Source of the DNA: Solea solea | Lineage: Eukaryota > Chordata > Actinopteri > Pleuronectiformes > Soleidae | DNA length: 64,000 nt | Direction: 5' to 3' | NCBI RefSeq assembly: GCF_958295425.1 | Contig: NC_081146.1 | Span: 23,680,395-23,744,394, forward strand | In this document: one piece after another, positions 1 through 11,845 of the stretch | Layout of the letters: every line of letters begins with the position of its first letter | Position numbering within the stretch: the first letter of the stretch is position 1 | Notes under the pieces: model-generated | What the model saw: only the letters and a program-made list of their open reading frames with translations | What the model was told of the DNA's origin: nothing | Databases searched by the model: none | Translations under genes and position numbers: made by a program

Positions 1-130
1 GAACATCTGAAAGACATGAATAAACAAACATAATTAGTTAAATAAGACACCCAAAACTAGGTAAAAAGAGTGAGATAAAAGTGCTGCAGGCTCGAATAAT
101 CTGGGTTTAAAATACAAGTATGACCCCCGA

Positions 131-700
131 CTGAGGATGTCACGATGACTTGATTTCACAATTAATCGCAGTATTAAACGCTATATTTATCATAACGTTT
201 ACTCAATACCGTCAGAAAATTCGCAATTCATTTTGTACGACACGTGTTCGACTTTTCAGTGTAACGTGACGACTTTATTTGTGTCGTAATTTAAACATGA
301 AATAAACAAACCACGATAATAGATACGTTTTATATCTGGCCACGTACAAATAGATACATTATTAAAACGATTAAAATAAACTTTAACATTTGGTATAGAG
401 GGGGATTAATAATCGGTCCTATGTAATACTGGTGACTTTTATTGTAATCCAATGGGATTATTGTGATTTTTTCTTGTACTTTTTGGTTCCTTTACTTTGA
501 TGCTACATTACTTTGTTATGTTGGCCTCAAAATATATAAATAAATGAAACTTTAAGACCTATAAGCAGCGTTCATGTGATTTTACACATTCAGAGTGTTG
601 GGAAATCAATTAACGCACAATAATCACGATACTCGTAATATCGCGATTAATTATCTGACAATAATCGTACCAAGACAATCTATAATCCTGACATCCCTAG
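131..700. mobile_element. Non-autonomous hAT-like DNA element, degenerate
   Basis: The two ends are inverted relatives: the left end reads ctgaggatgtcac and the right end, on the other strand, ctagggatgtcag. Both continue into AT-rich sequence containing AATTAATCGC-type stretches. The ends and the gatgtcacgat start resemble short fish hAT elements, which is recognition from memory. No transposase frame is present. No clean 8-bp target duplication is visible, so the exact borders are uncertain. Confidence 0.4.
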
Positions 701-1107
701 TTGGTCTTTCTCGGTGGTCACTATGTCAGATTATTGATCACAGTGGCTGGCAAAAGTACGACCCCCGACCAATCATCATTCACCACACGGCCGAGGTCAT
801 AGGTCACTGGGGAGGCGGGGCCAGGAGTTGTGACTCATTACCAGCGGGTTGCCTCCGCTATTTCTCATCAACATGTTCGTCCCTTGAGGAGACGTCAGAT
901 CTCTGTTCTTCAGTTACGCTGCACGTTTGTTCATTGTTCCCGGCGTTCGTACTCGGGTCACGACCACAAATGTCTGATCCCGTCATTAACGAAAAGCAAG
1001 ACGAGACGGACAAGTGCCTCCTCATGCTCACGCATGGCCCAGGCCATGGGGAGGGAGGCTGGACCAAGATTTGGTCCTATTTGTTACACTGGATGCATGT
1101 GTAGTGC

Positions 1108-1450
1108 GTGACAGCAGCACGGATCAGCCACAACTCTTCTGTGCTGCAGAAGTCATTCCTGCCTGTGGCCATTAAACTGTACAACTCCTCTGATGATTCA
1201 TTTGTAAACTATTTCACTGTATATTGCATATATTTCCAGATTGTCTCTACTTTATTATTGTATTATTTTATTGTATATTTTATTTCATTTCATTTCATTG
1301 CCTATTTTACTGTTTTATTTATATCTGTATCTTAAGCCCTTGTTTCCACTCATGCTGTATTTGTATCCCACTTTGCACGGCGCATCTGGAACAAAAACAA
1401 TTCCCACCCCGTATTCTGTAAGTATTCTGATTCTGATTCTGATTTCACAA
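1108..1450 (+). mobile_element. 3' end of a non-LTR retrotransposon (LINE), fragment
   Basis: A short frame at 1108 reads a stretch resembling the last residues of fish LINE ORF2 proteins (the SFLPVAIKLYNSS motif). It is followed by an AT-rich 3' UTR and then a short (ATTCTG)n tail at about 1412-1442, the kind of simple-repeat tail left by target-primed reverse transcription. Everything upstream of about 830 is unrecognisable, so the copy is strongly 5'-truncated. The family is not assigned. Confidence 0.38.
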
Positions 1451-1899
1451 TAAAACTTTGTGGAAATGAACAGAATCGCAACTGAAACGACTTTTTAAAA
1501 ATTAAAAAAGAAATTAAGAAATTAAAAAAGTTCAGAAAACCTGTGCTTTCCACTAAATCCCTCTCACTTCATCAGTGTTTGTGTCCATGAATGTTAAAAA
1601 AGCGCAATATTCTAAGAAACAACCCTTGAAGCAAGAAGTTGCCTTTCATGAAAATACCCTAAAAAGGCCTCAGGGTACTTCCAAGAAACATAAAAACATG
1701 ATCAACAACGTGAGTGTCCACATTGACATAGCCCGAGAACTCTCATGAAACTCACACATGGAGAAAATAATGCTTGCTTTCTTAAACAAATCTTCCTCGA
1801 AGGCAAGAATTGATCTCGGTTGTGCATTTAAGTTTGTGAAAATCCCACAGTAACGGAACAGACACTCACTCACACACACACAGTCAATGTTTTAGTCTT

Positions 1900-2940
1900 T
1901 CATTGTTTCTGAACAGACCTGAAGTTGTGTTAAGTGTAAAAGTTAGGCTATAGAAGCCAGAGCAAAGACACTGCATCAAATATAAAGACGACATAAAAAC
2001 AGCAATAAACTAGAGTTAGCATCCTAGCAGTTGTGGCTCCGCTGACCAATGCATTTTCCTGACTTATATAACGTGCACTTGTTGACTTTTGTGAGACCAG
2101 TGCAGCCTTGGCCTCTACAGCAAAGAGTAAATCTGTGTTTGTACCACATTTAAAATGATTCTCATGAGGCAAACACACGGGAAAATGACTGTAATGACTG
2201 TAAATGACATCTGACAGTCATCCTGAAGCCCGAGTGAACGCCTGCGCCAGTTGTCATGACATTTTCCTGAGGTTTTTCTGAACATATTCCATCCTCAAAA
2301 AGACATGGTCGCAGTGACCTTTAATCACCGCGACCTAATCCGATAATCTTCAATCCTCTGGAGAACGGTTGTACAAATTTGAGAGAATTCTCTCCGAGTT
2401 CTTGAGACGTTGCTTTCACATAGAAGTCTTGTGTTTTGTAAGCTTCCAGTGGCTTTTGACCTCTGACCGTCATTGTTCCAATGAGTCCAAGTGAATGTTT
2501 GTGCCAGATGTAATGACATTTTCCATAATCTATCACATTCATTACAGTCTTTGAGTAGAACTGTGAGATCCTGAAACGTTGTATTTACAAGATCCAAGTC
2601 GTGCACTTGTTTTGCTCAATTTAACAAACACATTTCAGTGAGTCCAAGTAAACGTGAAATGATTCAGTGAAATTATAATAACGCTAAACACGACTGTGAC
2701 TATACCGTATATATCAGTCTATGTATATGTTTTATGCATATTTTTGCTCTTTTAGTGATACATCTGTCCCATTTCTACCCATATCTGTAGCGTTTCTTAT
2801 CCAAACACCACCAACGTCGGCACAGCACACACTGGTGCCCTTGGTAAGTCACCTGCCAAGTTTGAGGCCTATCAAGTGAACCGTTGTGCAGCTACGCAGA
2901 CAAACAGACGTTCTTTGCGTTCACAGAAAGATATACATTC
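1900..2940. repeat. Diverged tandem-type interspersed repeat
   Basis: Phrases such as gagtccaagtgaatgtttgtgcca recur in degenerate form near 2225, 2480 and 2638, interleaved with 'cttgagac', 'cagtgacct' and 'gacctctgacc' blocks at roughly 130-150 bp spacing. The right part (about 2770-2930) has the 'ccaagtttgaggcctatcaagtgaaccgttgtgcagctacg' type segment that accompanies this repeat in fish DNA. That association is from memory. The short frames inside are not coding. Confidence 0.35.
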
Positions 2941-3796
2941 TCTCTAGATGTTGGTGCTGGCAAAAACATGTGTCTTGCCTGGAGGTGAAGTTTAAAGGAT
3001 GAGTAATAAGTGTTGTGACAGTCAGGAGGGAAACAGCATCACAGGTCGTTCTGGGCTCTGAATTATCCGAGTAAACACTCTTTTCTCCTGTGTTTTGTTA
3101 CTTTTTCTGGAAACCCACTGCACTGAAAGTATGTTCCTGGAGCATAAATAACCTAACAGTCAGGACTGTCCTGAGTTAAGTAAGTATTATCATAATCTTT
3201 TCCCACTGTGTTATTGGCACAGTCAGTGCTGGGTATTTTTGCACATGAACGTTTCCTGGTGATTGCACTGAATCTTTCAGAAGACTCTCTCCAGTGTTGC
3301 TCACACGTGCGACAGCAGGGAATCACAGAGCTGCTCCTCACATGTTTACCAGTTATTGTATAACAATGTAATCGGAAAAGAAAGGGAACAGCAGGAAGGA
3401 AACATAATGGCAGTTCGGCATAAAAATGTTTGGATTCCCCCCCAGCAAAACTGAACAAACAGTCATTTAGCACACGGTTTATTTGTTGCTGTTTACCCTT
3501 TGTGTTTCTTGGGACACAAAAAAAAGATGTCTTTTTTTTTTTTGTTGTATTTGATATTGTTGTTTGTCTCTAACCCTTGTTGTTGTTACGTGTACTGTCG
3601 CTCGTCTTGGCAGCAGTAAAAGAGATGCTTGGTCTCGATGAGGCTGTTCTGGTTAAATGAAAATAATGAGAATGATGTCATTGTTTTTCTAGAGCATAGT
3701 TCCACATAGGGGTCCACTAATCTAACAAAGTTTAAGATAAGATAGTGCTTTAGTCGTCACAGCAGAAAAACATAAAAAAGCATGTACACTTTACAT
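2941..3796. other. Unassigned non-coding stretch
   Basis: No gene or recognisable element. It holds a T tract at about 3531-3543 and ordinary AT-rich sequence. A short 'aagataagatagtgcttta' piece near 3732 resembles the tail of a fish LINE but is too short to call. Confidence 0.4.
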
Positions 3797-4181
3797 CAGG
3801 GGTCTCAAACTCCAATGACCTGGGCAGTCGGGGACCAGGTAAGAGAAAAGCCCCTCCCACTTCCAATTTTCAACGCTTTTTCACTGAATGATTTTCAGAC
3901 ATAAATTTACACCATGTCACAGAAATCCATGAGTTTTGGGGTATGTTCAGGCCCTCAAACATGCGATTCATTTGGAGGAAGAAGAAGAAGAAGAAGGAAA
4001 ACTCCTACACATCATGTGTTCGGACCCTAAATATTTTGGGGAAAATTAGCTCAAAATCATCAAATCTATGATTGAAAATGTATCTATAAATAACAAAAAT
4101 GGACAGAAATATATTGACGGGCCGCATTAAATCAGTTTGTGGGCTACATGTGGCCCACGGACCACGGGTTTGAGAAGTCTG
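3797..4181. mobile_element. Non-autonomous hAT-type MITE
   Basis: The left end caggggtctcaaactc and the reverse complement of the right end (cagacttctcaaaccc) match at 12 of 16 positions. They flank 385 bp without a transposase frame. CAGGGG...CAAAC ends are typical of Charlie/hAT elements. A (GAA)n run lies at about 3976-3998. The expected 8-bp target duplication is not visible, perhaps because a second hAT end starts only 6 bp downstream. Confidence 0.55.
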
Positions 4182-4186
4182 TAAAG

Positions 4187-4300
4187 CAGGGGCATCAAAC
4201 TAAAATGGCATGGGGGGCCACTTGGTGTCTATTCTGGTCAGGAGGGGCCGCTGAAGTGGGAAAAAAGTCAAATATTTTGGGAAAAAATATTATTATAAAA
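4187..4300. mobile_element. hAT-type left end, fragment
   Basis: A second CAGGGGCATCAAACTAAAATGG-type end follows the previous element by a few bases and runs into 'ggggccgctgaag' sequence like that in the 15.9-kb hAT copy. No matching right end was found, so this is a truncated relative or part of a composite insertion. Confidence 0.35.
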
Positions 4301-5190
4301 ATACAATTATTATTTCTCACATTATTTCATAGAATTTGAAAATAAAAGTGTTTGTTTTAATATGGAATGAAATTTTTTTTTATTTATGATGCAAAATCAA
4401 TCTGTAAATGAAAAAAAAGATTGTCTCTTCAAGAAGAAACAGCCCCTTGTGGCTTTTAACTGAATAAACCATAAAGTCATGAGACATTTAGCAGATAAAA
4501 AAAACAATATTTCTTAATATCATAATTAAATTGTCATCTTAACATCCTGGGCTTAGAGAAACAAGCATAAGCATTATCTGCATCATCAAATAATGAGGAT
4601 AATGAGGCGGCAACTCGACGTCTCAAGATGACAAGATATCTAACCTCCAGATAACTGACGTTAAACGTCGTTAGCTATAGCCATAGCAGCCTCAGATGAT
4701 ACCGGATACACAGTAAACAACTTTTCTGGATATTAAGTTGTGTTTTTTTTTCTAGTTTCCAGTCGTCACAGTGGAAGCCATTGTTAAAGCCGAGGCAGCA
4801 GAGCGGGCGTCTCCTGCAGCCATATGCTACCGTTTGACAGCCCAACACAGAGCCACCGCTATGCAACAGTGGATGCATACACAGTGAGAGTATCATGTGC
4901 ATGTGTTTACATCTGCACGAGTCACTCAAGTGCATCAAGTGGGCATTTTGTGACAGCAGTGGATTTCTGTGTGGAACCCAGTGTTTTGGCAGTGATGGAA
5001 GGAGGGAGAGAGCGAGAGGGAGGGGGAGAGAGAGAGAGGGAGGGAGCACTGTTTGTTCTGCTTCCATTTGTTCCCAAAGCTGACCTTTGACATTTATTCA
5101 CATGATAAACAAACAACCAAATCTCTCTTAATCTTTTTCTAGTTGAAAAACCTGCTGAGGATCATGGATGCCAGAATTGGATTATGATCT
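4301..5190. other. Unassigned non-coding stretch with purine-rich tract
   Basis: AT-rich at first. The only structure is a G/A-only tract at about 4999-5045 (ggaggga, gagagag and related steps), mirrored as serine/leucine-rich shadow frames on both strands. No gene is supported. Confidence 0.4.
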
Positions 5191-5194
5191 CTCT

Positions 5195-5430
5195 CTCTCA
5201 CACTCTCTCACACACACACACAAACTTGTTTTTCTATCTTAAAGAGGACATATCATGGACATAATGCATCCCAGAGCCCCTGACCCTAACCTTTACCCAT
5301 CAAAAACTAAGTGCCCAACCCATACCCTAACCCTCACCCCACAAGGTCTAAATGTCCTCACAAAGATAGTTTTGTGTGCTGTGTTTTGGACCTCATAAAG
5401 ATATGAATACAAGTACACACACACTCACAG
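5195..5430. repeat. CA-flanked CCCTAA-containing repeat, copy A
   Basis: The copy is bounded by (CA)n on the left (about 5208-5221) and CA-rich sequence on the right (about 5413-5430). Inside the borders are partial inverted ends: acttgtttttctatctt on the left, and aaagatatgaatacaagt on the right. The core contains telomere-like ccctaacc blocks (5283-5340). The same order of blocks recurs at 18.4-19.3 and 47.7-48.0 kb. The inverted ends suggest a MITE that targets CA microsatellites. This is inference. Confidence 0.55.
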
Positions 5431-6833
5431 CAGATACACACAGTGTGCCGCAAATGCAGCCAAGTGGCCGGACACATTTCCAGGCTGTGGTTGTGGCTGC
5501 TTGTCATACATTTCCGCTGGAACCTCTGTATTATTTTTGTTGGGCATCTTAACAGGTAACTATATTGTTATTCAGTATTATTATTATTGTTATTATTATT
5601 ATCTTAACAGGTTTTCATATTCCTGTCATGTTCTGATCATGCTGTATGTACATCTTTATTTAGAAATTCTCTATCACTAATTTTTTTATTGCAATATCTT
5701 GATATAATTATAAGCTTATATTGCCCCACCCCTACTGAATAGTTGTTTTCTTTCCTTTTTTTCCATTTAACTGGCCTCCTACTGTGTGACTGACTAGATA
5801 CTTGCTGGTCCCAAGGTCATTTGACTTTGAGACTCCCACTGTAGCTTTATTCTTCCATTTCTTGTCACACTCATGGGATTTGCATGGCGAGCAATGAGCC
5901 ATTTTATCAGCACATGTGTGTTTAAATATACAAATGATGCACTAATGAATCATATATCGGCTCATATGCCGGCATGTCCGGACAGAAATCTGTTAAATCT
6001 CTTGGTTCATTGTGTTAACGTATTACTTTCAAGGGTTTGTGTGGGGGGAAAAAATTGGAAAATATCTTTTTATTACGTCATAAAAGCAGCAATTTCAATA
6101 CAGACCAATGAGTGCGTATGCAGGAATAAAAACCTGTATATGGAGGAATAAAATTCTGTGTTGAATGCAAGGGGAGTTTTCAGACTCTGAGTTTGTGAAG
6201 GAAAAAATTGCACTTTAATTGATATTTACAGGCACATATAAAGAGGAGCCGTAGAGAGTAAACACCTCGTGTGTGTTGTGGTCATTTCAGTTCCACCAGG
6301 AGAAATATTCGAGAAGGTAAATTAGCCCCAAAATCTCAAAACCACCAGTACATGAAGTATCGATGTTCTTGCCTGTAGCATGTCACCATGAAATAATGAC
6401 TATCAGGATCAAGTGCTGACCTTCAGCTTTAATTGGATGGACAGTGGAGGACTCCTAGGTCTGGTTTTAAAAAAAATTATTCCCTCCAAATGAAGGACAA
6501 TGCAGCAAATGATCAAAAGTTGTACAGACGAGACAACCACGGAGTTGTTTATGGTCATTAGCATGACCCCGGTCCAATTATAGAGTGTTGTACCAGTCAG
6601 CTCAGAATCCCAGGGAATTAAGTTCATATTATCTATGCACCTCTATGAGACAGGAAGCAGTGTGTGGTTTTTATCATCAGAAGGAAGGAAAGGGTGTAGG
6701 GGACGAAGTAGTAGAGGCCGCGTGCTAATGTTAGCACTGAGATGAAAGCCTCTCAGAGCTTTTGGCACCTAAGAATCATCTAATTCTTAGTTCTAAGTTT
6801 TCCACTTCTGTACACAGTTTGGGGCGTTTGCCA
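5431..6833. other. Unassigned non-coding stretch
   Basis: No gene, RNA or repeat family recognised. There is a small (ATT)n run near 5577-5602. Short frames are chance. Confidence 0.4.
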
Positions 6834-7632
6834 TTACATTACATTACATTACATTACATTACATTACATGTCATTAAGCAGTCGCTTTTATCCAAAGCGA
6901 CTTACAAGAAGTGCATTTAAACATTTGGGTACAAATAAGAGCTAGAAGTAAGTAAGAGCTTCAAGTAAGCCAAACTATGAAGTGCTAGTCATAAGTGCGA
7001 TGTATAAGTTTTTTTTTTGTCACCGTCGTCTTAGTCAAGGGTGAGTCGGAAGAAATGTGTTTTTAGTCTCGGCGGAAGATGTGGAGGTTTTCCGCTGTCC
7101 GGATGTTGATGGGGAGCTCGTTCCACCATTTGAGAGCTAGGACAGTGAACAGTCTCGAGTTCTGCGAATGCCTCTGCGATCCTCTCAATGAGGGGTGAGC
7201 AAGCCGGTTTGCCGATGCAGAGCGGAGTGGGTGGGCTGGGGTGTAGGTTTCGATCATGTCCTGGATGTATGCTGGACTGGATCCGTTTGTAGCATGGAAC
7301 GCAAGCACTAGAGTCTTGAAGCGGATGCGAGCAGCTACAGGAAGCCAGTGAAGGGAGCGGAGGAGCGGTGTAGTGTGGGAGAATTTTGGTAAGTTGAAGA
7401 CCAGTCGAGCTGCTGCATTCTGGATGAGTTGCAGAGGTCGTATGGCACACGCAGGGAGACCAGCCAGGAGGGAGTTGCGGTAGTCCAAGCGTGAGATGAC
7501 AAGAGCCTGGACCAGAACCTGTGCTGCCTTCTGGGTTAGAAGAGGCCGTATCCTTCTGATGTTGTGCAACATGTAACTGCAAGATCGAGCTGTTGCAGCA
7601 ATGTTGGCAGTGAGGGAGAGAAGGTCATCAAG
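6834..7632 (-). mobile_element. 5'-truncated LINE of the L2/CR1 group
   Basis: Read on the minus strand, the element starts abruptly within the reverse transcriptase gene at about 7632. It runs through the C-terminal RT region and ends in a 3' UTR with a (TAATG)n simple-repeat tail (6834-6869 on the plus strand as ATTAC repeats). Next to the tail is the segment tcgcttttatccaaagcgac, common in fish genomes. About 800 bp remain of an element that is several kb when complete. 5' truncation is the usual outcome of target-primed reverse transcription. Confidence 0.8.
7031..7632 (-). pseudogene. L2/CR1-type reverse transcriptase, C-terminal fragment with frameshift
   Basis: The main frame (7063-7632, open upstream of its first Met) carries hallmarks of the L2/Rex1/CR1 RT C-terminus: SRLDYxNSLLAGLP, an LQLIQNAAAR segment, the LHWLPVAARIRFKTLVLAF motif and a final WWNELP. 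The catalytic F/YADD region is missing through 5' truncation. At about 7066-7072 the frame hits a stop, while the neighbouring frame continues with a family-like LKTHFFRLTLD tail to a stop at 7031. A 1-base deletion is therefore implied. The protein cannot be functional. Confidence 0.78.
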
Positions 7633-8999
7633 TTACTATAGTGCGGCCTCAGCGGGGGCAGAGTCGTCATAGCCCGGCTGCACCAAAATATGCCTTGACG
7701 TCATTTCATACGCGACACAAACTAGTGACGAGCGAAGCTATTTTTTCCGGTGAACTGAATGATTAGAATCAGTTAATTAAAAAAAAAGATTAGTTCAGTA
7801 CTTCCTGCATGACCGGAGCGCAGACTCCGTCTGACACAGTGGCTGAACTTAAATATGGCTGAAAGTGTTGTGATTCGGCTCACAGTCGTCGGCTTTCAGC
7901 AGTCCTGTAGCTAAATACACCAAACTCCTCTGTTTCCTGAGATTAACGCATGTTTTCAGTCTTTTTAACTGATCTACAGTACGCTTTGATTCTTGTGTCG
8001 GGCGGCACGCTCATGACTTTCTTGGTACCAGATAAAACCTGTAATGGAATACAGACCCAGAAGGTTGTTTTCCCACCTGTAGCCAAAGCAGTTTCCTTTT
8101 TCCGATTGCTCCCAATTTGTGGATATGGGGTCACCAATTTAGATTTTTTTCCACATTGTTGATTTGAGTAGATGTTTTTTTTTTTATGCCATGCATTTAT
8201 ATGACCCCAGTGGACCTAGCAGTTTTCTCCAGACACAAACTCTCAACAAATAATCCGAATAAGCATTTGCATGGCTAATAATAAAAAACTAAAACTGAAA
8301 GGTTCAAAGTGGGACAACTTAATACAATTTCAAAATGCAATTTACACATTTCATTTTGTGTAGCTGACTGTCTGCTCATTCCATCACAGTGATCTAACCC
8401 TAACCACATCCATCAATTATCGCAGCTGCCAAAAAAGATAAGCAACTGTTGGATTCCTTTTAAAGCATAGTTTATGGAAACTGTAGAACAATATCTCATG
8501 TTCACATCATGAAAGTCTGAGGATAACAAGATCAACTGACACCAACTGGTTACTGACAGGCTCGGATCCGCAATGCCTGAAGGTTCTCTCCAATATTTCA
8601 TTTTTATGTGGGAGAGAGAAACGGTGGCCAAATCCGCATGACAGGGTTGATGGAAATGAGTGAGAACTGTAATCCTTTGTTTGGCTCTTTGGACGGGAGA
8701 TGAGGATTATATTGCAGTTTGATTTTCTTGCACCCTCTCCTCCGATCCTCTGGCTCGGACATGACCACTCTGCCGTCGAGCCACAGCTGCACCTGCCAAA
8801 GTAGTTTACATATGAGTCATAAATTACATTTATGAATCTCTGTCAGTATTTGTGTATGTGGCTGTGTGCCTTTGTGTCTATATCCGTGGGTACGTGTCTC
8901 AGTCTGTCTTTGTGTTTGTATCGCTATATTGGCTTATATAAGACTATATTGTTTTCTAAGTAAAAACTTGAACTTATGACCCATCAAATGCATAATTTG
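7633..8999. other. Unassigned non-coding stretch
   Basis: It starts at the truncation point of the L2 copy. The segment at about 7715-7805 has repeat-like features (tagtgacgagcgaagct, then a poly-A run and gattagttcagta) that resemble a dispersed fish repeat, but no ends can be defined. The rest shows nothing recognisable. Confidence 0.35.
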
Positions 9000-9001
9000 A
9001 A

Positions 9002-9387
9002 CCCTTTAACACTGACGACACGTTCACACAAACGCAATTTGCATTACTGTAATCACACGACAGTTAGCATCGGAAAAGCTGAGAAATTGTGGTGATTTCC
9101 CTCGCGCTGTTGCAAGAATGGGAAAAGGTGTGAAAGACTCTACATATTTTCCATTTTTTGGACTGTTTTTGGACAAAAACTCAAAAAGTTTTGATTTTAA
9201 ATATGTTTTGTACTGTTCAAATTTTAAATTTAACACGCAAAATCTGGTGTTCATGTACAGCTATAGTGATTTTCTTCATTTAAAATTTTTAATACACTAT
9301 GGAAAAATGGGAGAAAGCACTTTTACTGGTCGTTTACTGGTCAACAAAAAGTCCAGATGAACATTTTGAGGCTTAGATGTTAAAGGG
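9002..9387. mobile_element. piggyBac-type MITE
   Basis: The ends CCCTTTAACA (left) and TGTTAAAGGG (right) are perfect 10-bp inverted repeats around 386 bp. The right flank is TTAA (9388-9391), the canonical piggyBac target. The left flank is TGAA (8998-9001), one substitution from TTAA. The interior is AT-rich and non-coding. The CCC...GGG ends plus TTAA duplication are diagnostic of the superfamily. Confidence 0.65.
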
Positions 9388-9539
9388 TTAAACGTCGGCA
9401 AATCCACTCCAATTCAAAATAGCATGGTCCATTATCAACGTTGTTGTTGACAACGGACTTAAGACCAGACTGAGAAACAAACAAGGGGGATTCCAACTAT
9501 CTGCTGACGTCTGCAAGCAAGTACATTTCAATAGCTCCA

Positions 9540-9900
9540 TTCAGGCACCATGGTAATTCAAAGTGCTTCACACAGGTATAGAAACGCAATGGAAATACAG
9601 CATTAAAAAGACATCAAAACTGCATTAAAAACACAATAAAACGGAAAACAAAAGCAAAAACACAAGCAACTGAATAGGTGGACGATTAAAAAGAGGATAT
9701 ATATGGAATTTACCTCTCACTGAAACTGCAAACAATAGCATTTAAAGCATTTAAGATAGAGAAACGGGCTAGAGGCTGAATACATCTGTCCCAGGTGACC
9801 ACAGCAGCTTCGTGGTGGAATGATAGTTGTATATGTATTTAAGCCTGAGACCATTTAGTGCCTTATGGATAAGTAAGATCTTTAAATCTATCCTGGAAGT
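9540..9900. repeat. Possible LINE- or repeat-derived fragment
   Basis: A run beginning 'caaagtgcttcacacagg' and followed by A-rich 'cattaaaaagacatcaaaac' phrases, then 'gaccatttagtgccttatgg', resembles a dispersed fish repeat recalled from other genomes. There are no diagnostic ends or protein motifs, so the family is left open. Confidence 0.25.
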
Positions 9901-11024
9901 CAGAGCTTTGGGGACATGTAAAAACAACAACAGTGTAGTGTGCAGAAAATAAACACTGTTTATTTCTGGTTGTTTTAATGTTGGCAGGCGCAGATGTTTT
10001 TGTTATGTAGCATTTGAGTGTATAACTACACCAAGACGTATTGGTTTAATTGTAGATTTCAGTGTTTTATGTTGAACGGATTTACTTTTTCTTTTTTTTA
10101 AAGTAAAAATAAATATGATGCATTAAATATGTATGTAGTCGGCATCATAAAAAGTAGTTGATTGTTGAGTCTCAGTTGCATGCGCTCCATAGGCGTCAGC
10201 TGATAGTAGAACAATCTTGTTGTCATGGATCAGATTTCTCCAAGGCTGTAAATCGAGTCTAGAGGACGTGTCTCGTCTAGTGTTGTCTAGTCTTAACTCA
10301 AATCACTTGATTTACGTTACGCTGAAAAGTTATTGTGCAACATTTGAGCATAACTACTAAAACAATATGCTGCCTAACCCCGTCTTCAAGCTGGAGGAGT
10401 GTTTGCATCAATGTAAATGTACAATAAATGCAGTGAAGACTGAAAAGTCACTGCATCACCGTTAAAGTTATTTTAAAATCAATACATATTCAAATAAGAG
10501 CAACACATACAAATGGGTTTTCTCCTCTGTCGTGATTAACACGATGACGACAGAGAATCAACGTCGAGCAGCTTTTGTACTCATCCAACATGGCGGCCAC
10601 CAAAGAGCAGCTATCTTTTTCGATTTGGCTGTTGCTTCAATTTTAAGCAACTTGATCCACGGAGCTCCCCCGGGCAAAAAGTCGTTACTACAACAAGCAA
10701 GTTTGTTGACATGTTTCCCGTTGCTCTCTCATATGTCACGTGGGTCATTGGTCTGATTGGTTGCATGTCTATCCAATTGCACACAGAGGCGTTTTGATTT
10801 ACGTCCGTTGGCCACGCCTCTTGGAAGTGGGATGTGACTACGCCCTTTCGGCACTTAATCTCACGTGAGATTGAGCTGCAGTCTGACAGTAAACCCTATT
10901 TTTTTCCTAACACTAAACAGGTGCTTTCGGTGCCTCAACCGTAACATGTTCATAGCCAGAAAATCCAGACACCAAAATTTCTACATCCACCTAAAACATG
11001 TAGACAGCGTCACATACAGTCCCT
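9901..11024. other. Unassigned non-coding stretch
   Basis: No gene or named element. A cluster of TCTAG-type steps (tctagaggacgtgtctcgtctag and neighbours) lies at about 10256-10290. Short frames at 10532 and 10865 show no domain. Confidence 0.4.
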
Positions 11025-11845
11025 ACAGTATTCAAATACGTTTACAGTACGTTAAATATAGAGTCGGTCCCTCTTTTTGCAGCTACCACAGCTTCCTCAA
11101 GATTTTGAACTATTAATATGAGAATTTGAGTCCATTCATCCATTCTGTAGCATTTATGAGGTCTGAGAAGGTCTGGCTCACAATCTTTCTTCCAGTTCAT
11201 CCCATAGGTGGGCCAGTCAACACCAAACTCGTCAAACCATGTCTTTATAGTACAGAGCACAGTCATATTGGAATAGACACAGCCCTTCCTCAAACTGGAA
11301 GTATAGTATTGTCCAGAATGTGTGGGTATGCTGAAGCATTAAGATTGTCCTTCATAGTCTGCAACAAGGGACTTAGCACAACATCTGATTGAAATACGTG
11401 AATTTAATACTTAATACTTTATACAATACTTAAAGGAATACTTCACCGATTTGCATTTATCTTTGTATTACTAGAATAGGGGTAGTATTTTTGATTTATC
11501 TTCATTGTTTTCTTTGTTACGTGCCAGCCAGTGACAATTGGTCCTGTTAGCGTAACTGTTAGCAAAAATGGCGGACACTGTTTACATTCTGGGAATGAGG
11601 TCCCGCCCCCTTAAGAGTGGGTCTAAAAAGTGCAGAATTAGCATGGCAGTTTCAAACCTCGGACCAAGTGTCACTGGTGGGCAGGTAACATAAAAAAGAA
11701 TCAAGATATTTCTTGACTCAGGGGATTGGGAAGGTTTGAAGCACCATTTTTCAAAAATACTGCCCTTATATGAGTAATACAAAGCTAAATGCTAAATGGA
11801 ATACATCCTTTAGGTGTGGCCAAATACTTTTGTCCATATACTGTT
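11025..11845 (-). mobile_element. Tc1/mariner-like relic, interrupted by a younger MITE
   Basis: On the minus strand, 11042-11293 reads a degraded C-terminal transposase-like stretch, with TWFDEFGVDWP and MNWKKDCEPDLLRPH. It resembles the DWP...HLWDELE region of Tc1-type proteins with the central part deleted. The right edge, gtggccaaatacttttgtccatatac (11815-11840), is a characteristic terminal phrase of this fish repeat. No complete DDE triad survives. The copy is split by the 11431-11812 insertion. Confidence 0.5.
11431..11812. mobile_element. TA-flanked MITE nested in the Tc1-like relic
   Basis: The left end begins taaaggaatacttcaccg and, after about 10 bases, reads tgcatttatctttgtatta. 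The reverse complement of the right end begins taaaggatgtattccatt and reads gcatttagctttgtatta. The inverted ends stay alignable over about 42 bp. They surround 382 bp with no frame, and the ends include TA, consistent with a TA target. Its position inside the Tc1-like relic gives their relative age. Confidence 0.65.

Noticed and set aside
595..1104. 169-codon plus-strand frame as a gene
   Set aside because: It begins inside the hAT-like element, has no domain, and overlaps open frames in another frame and on the other strand.
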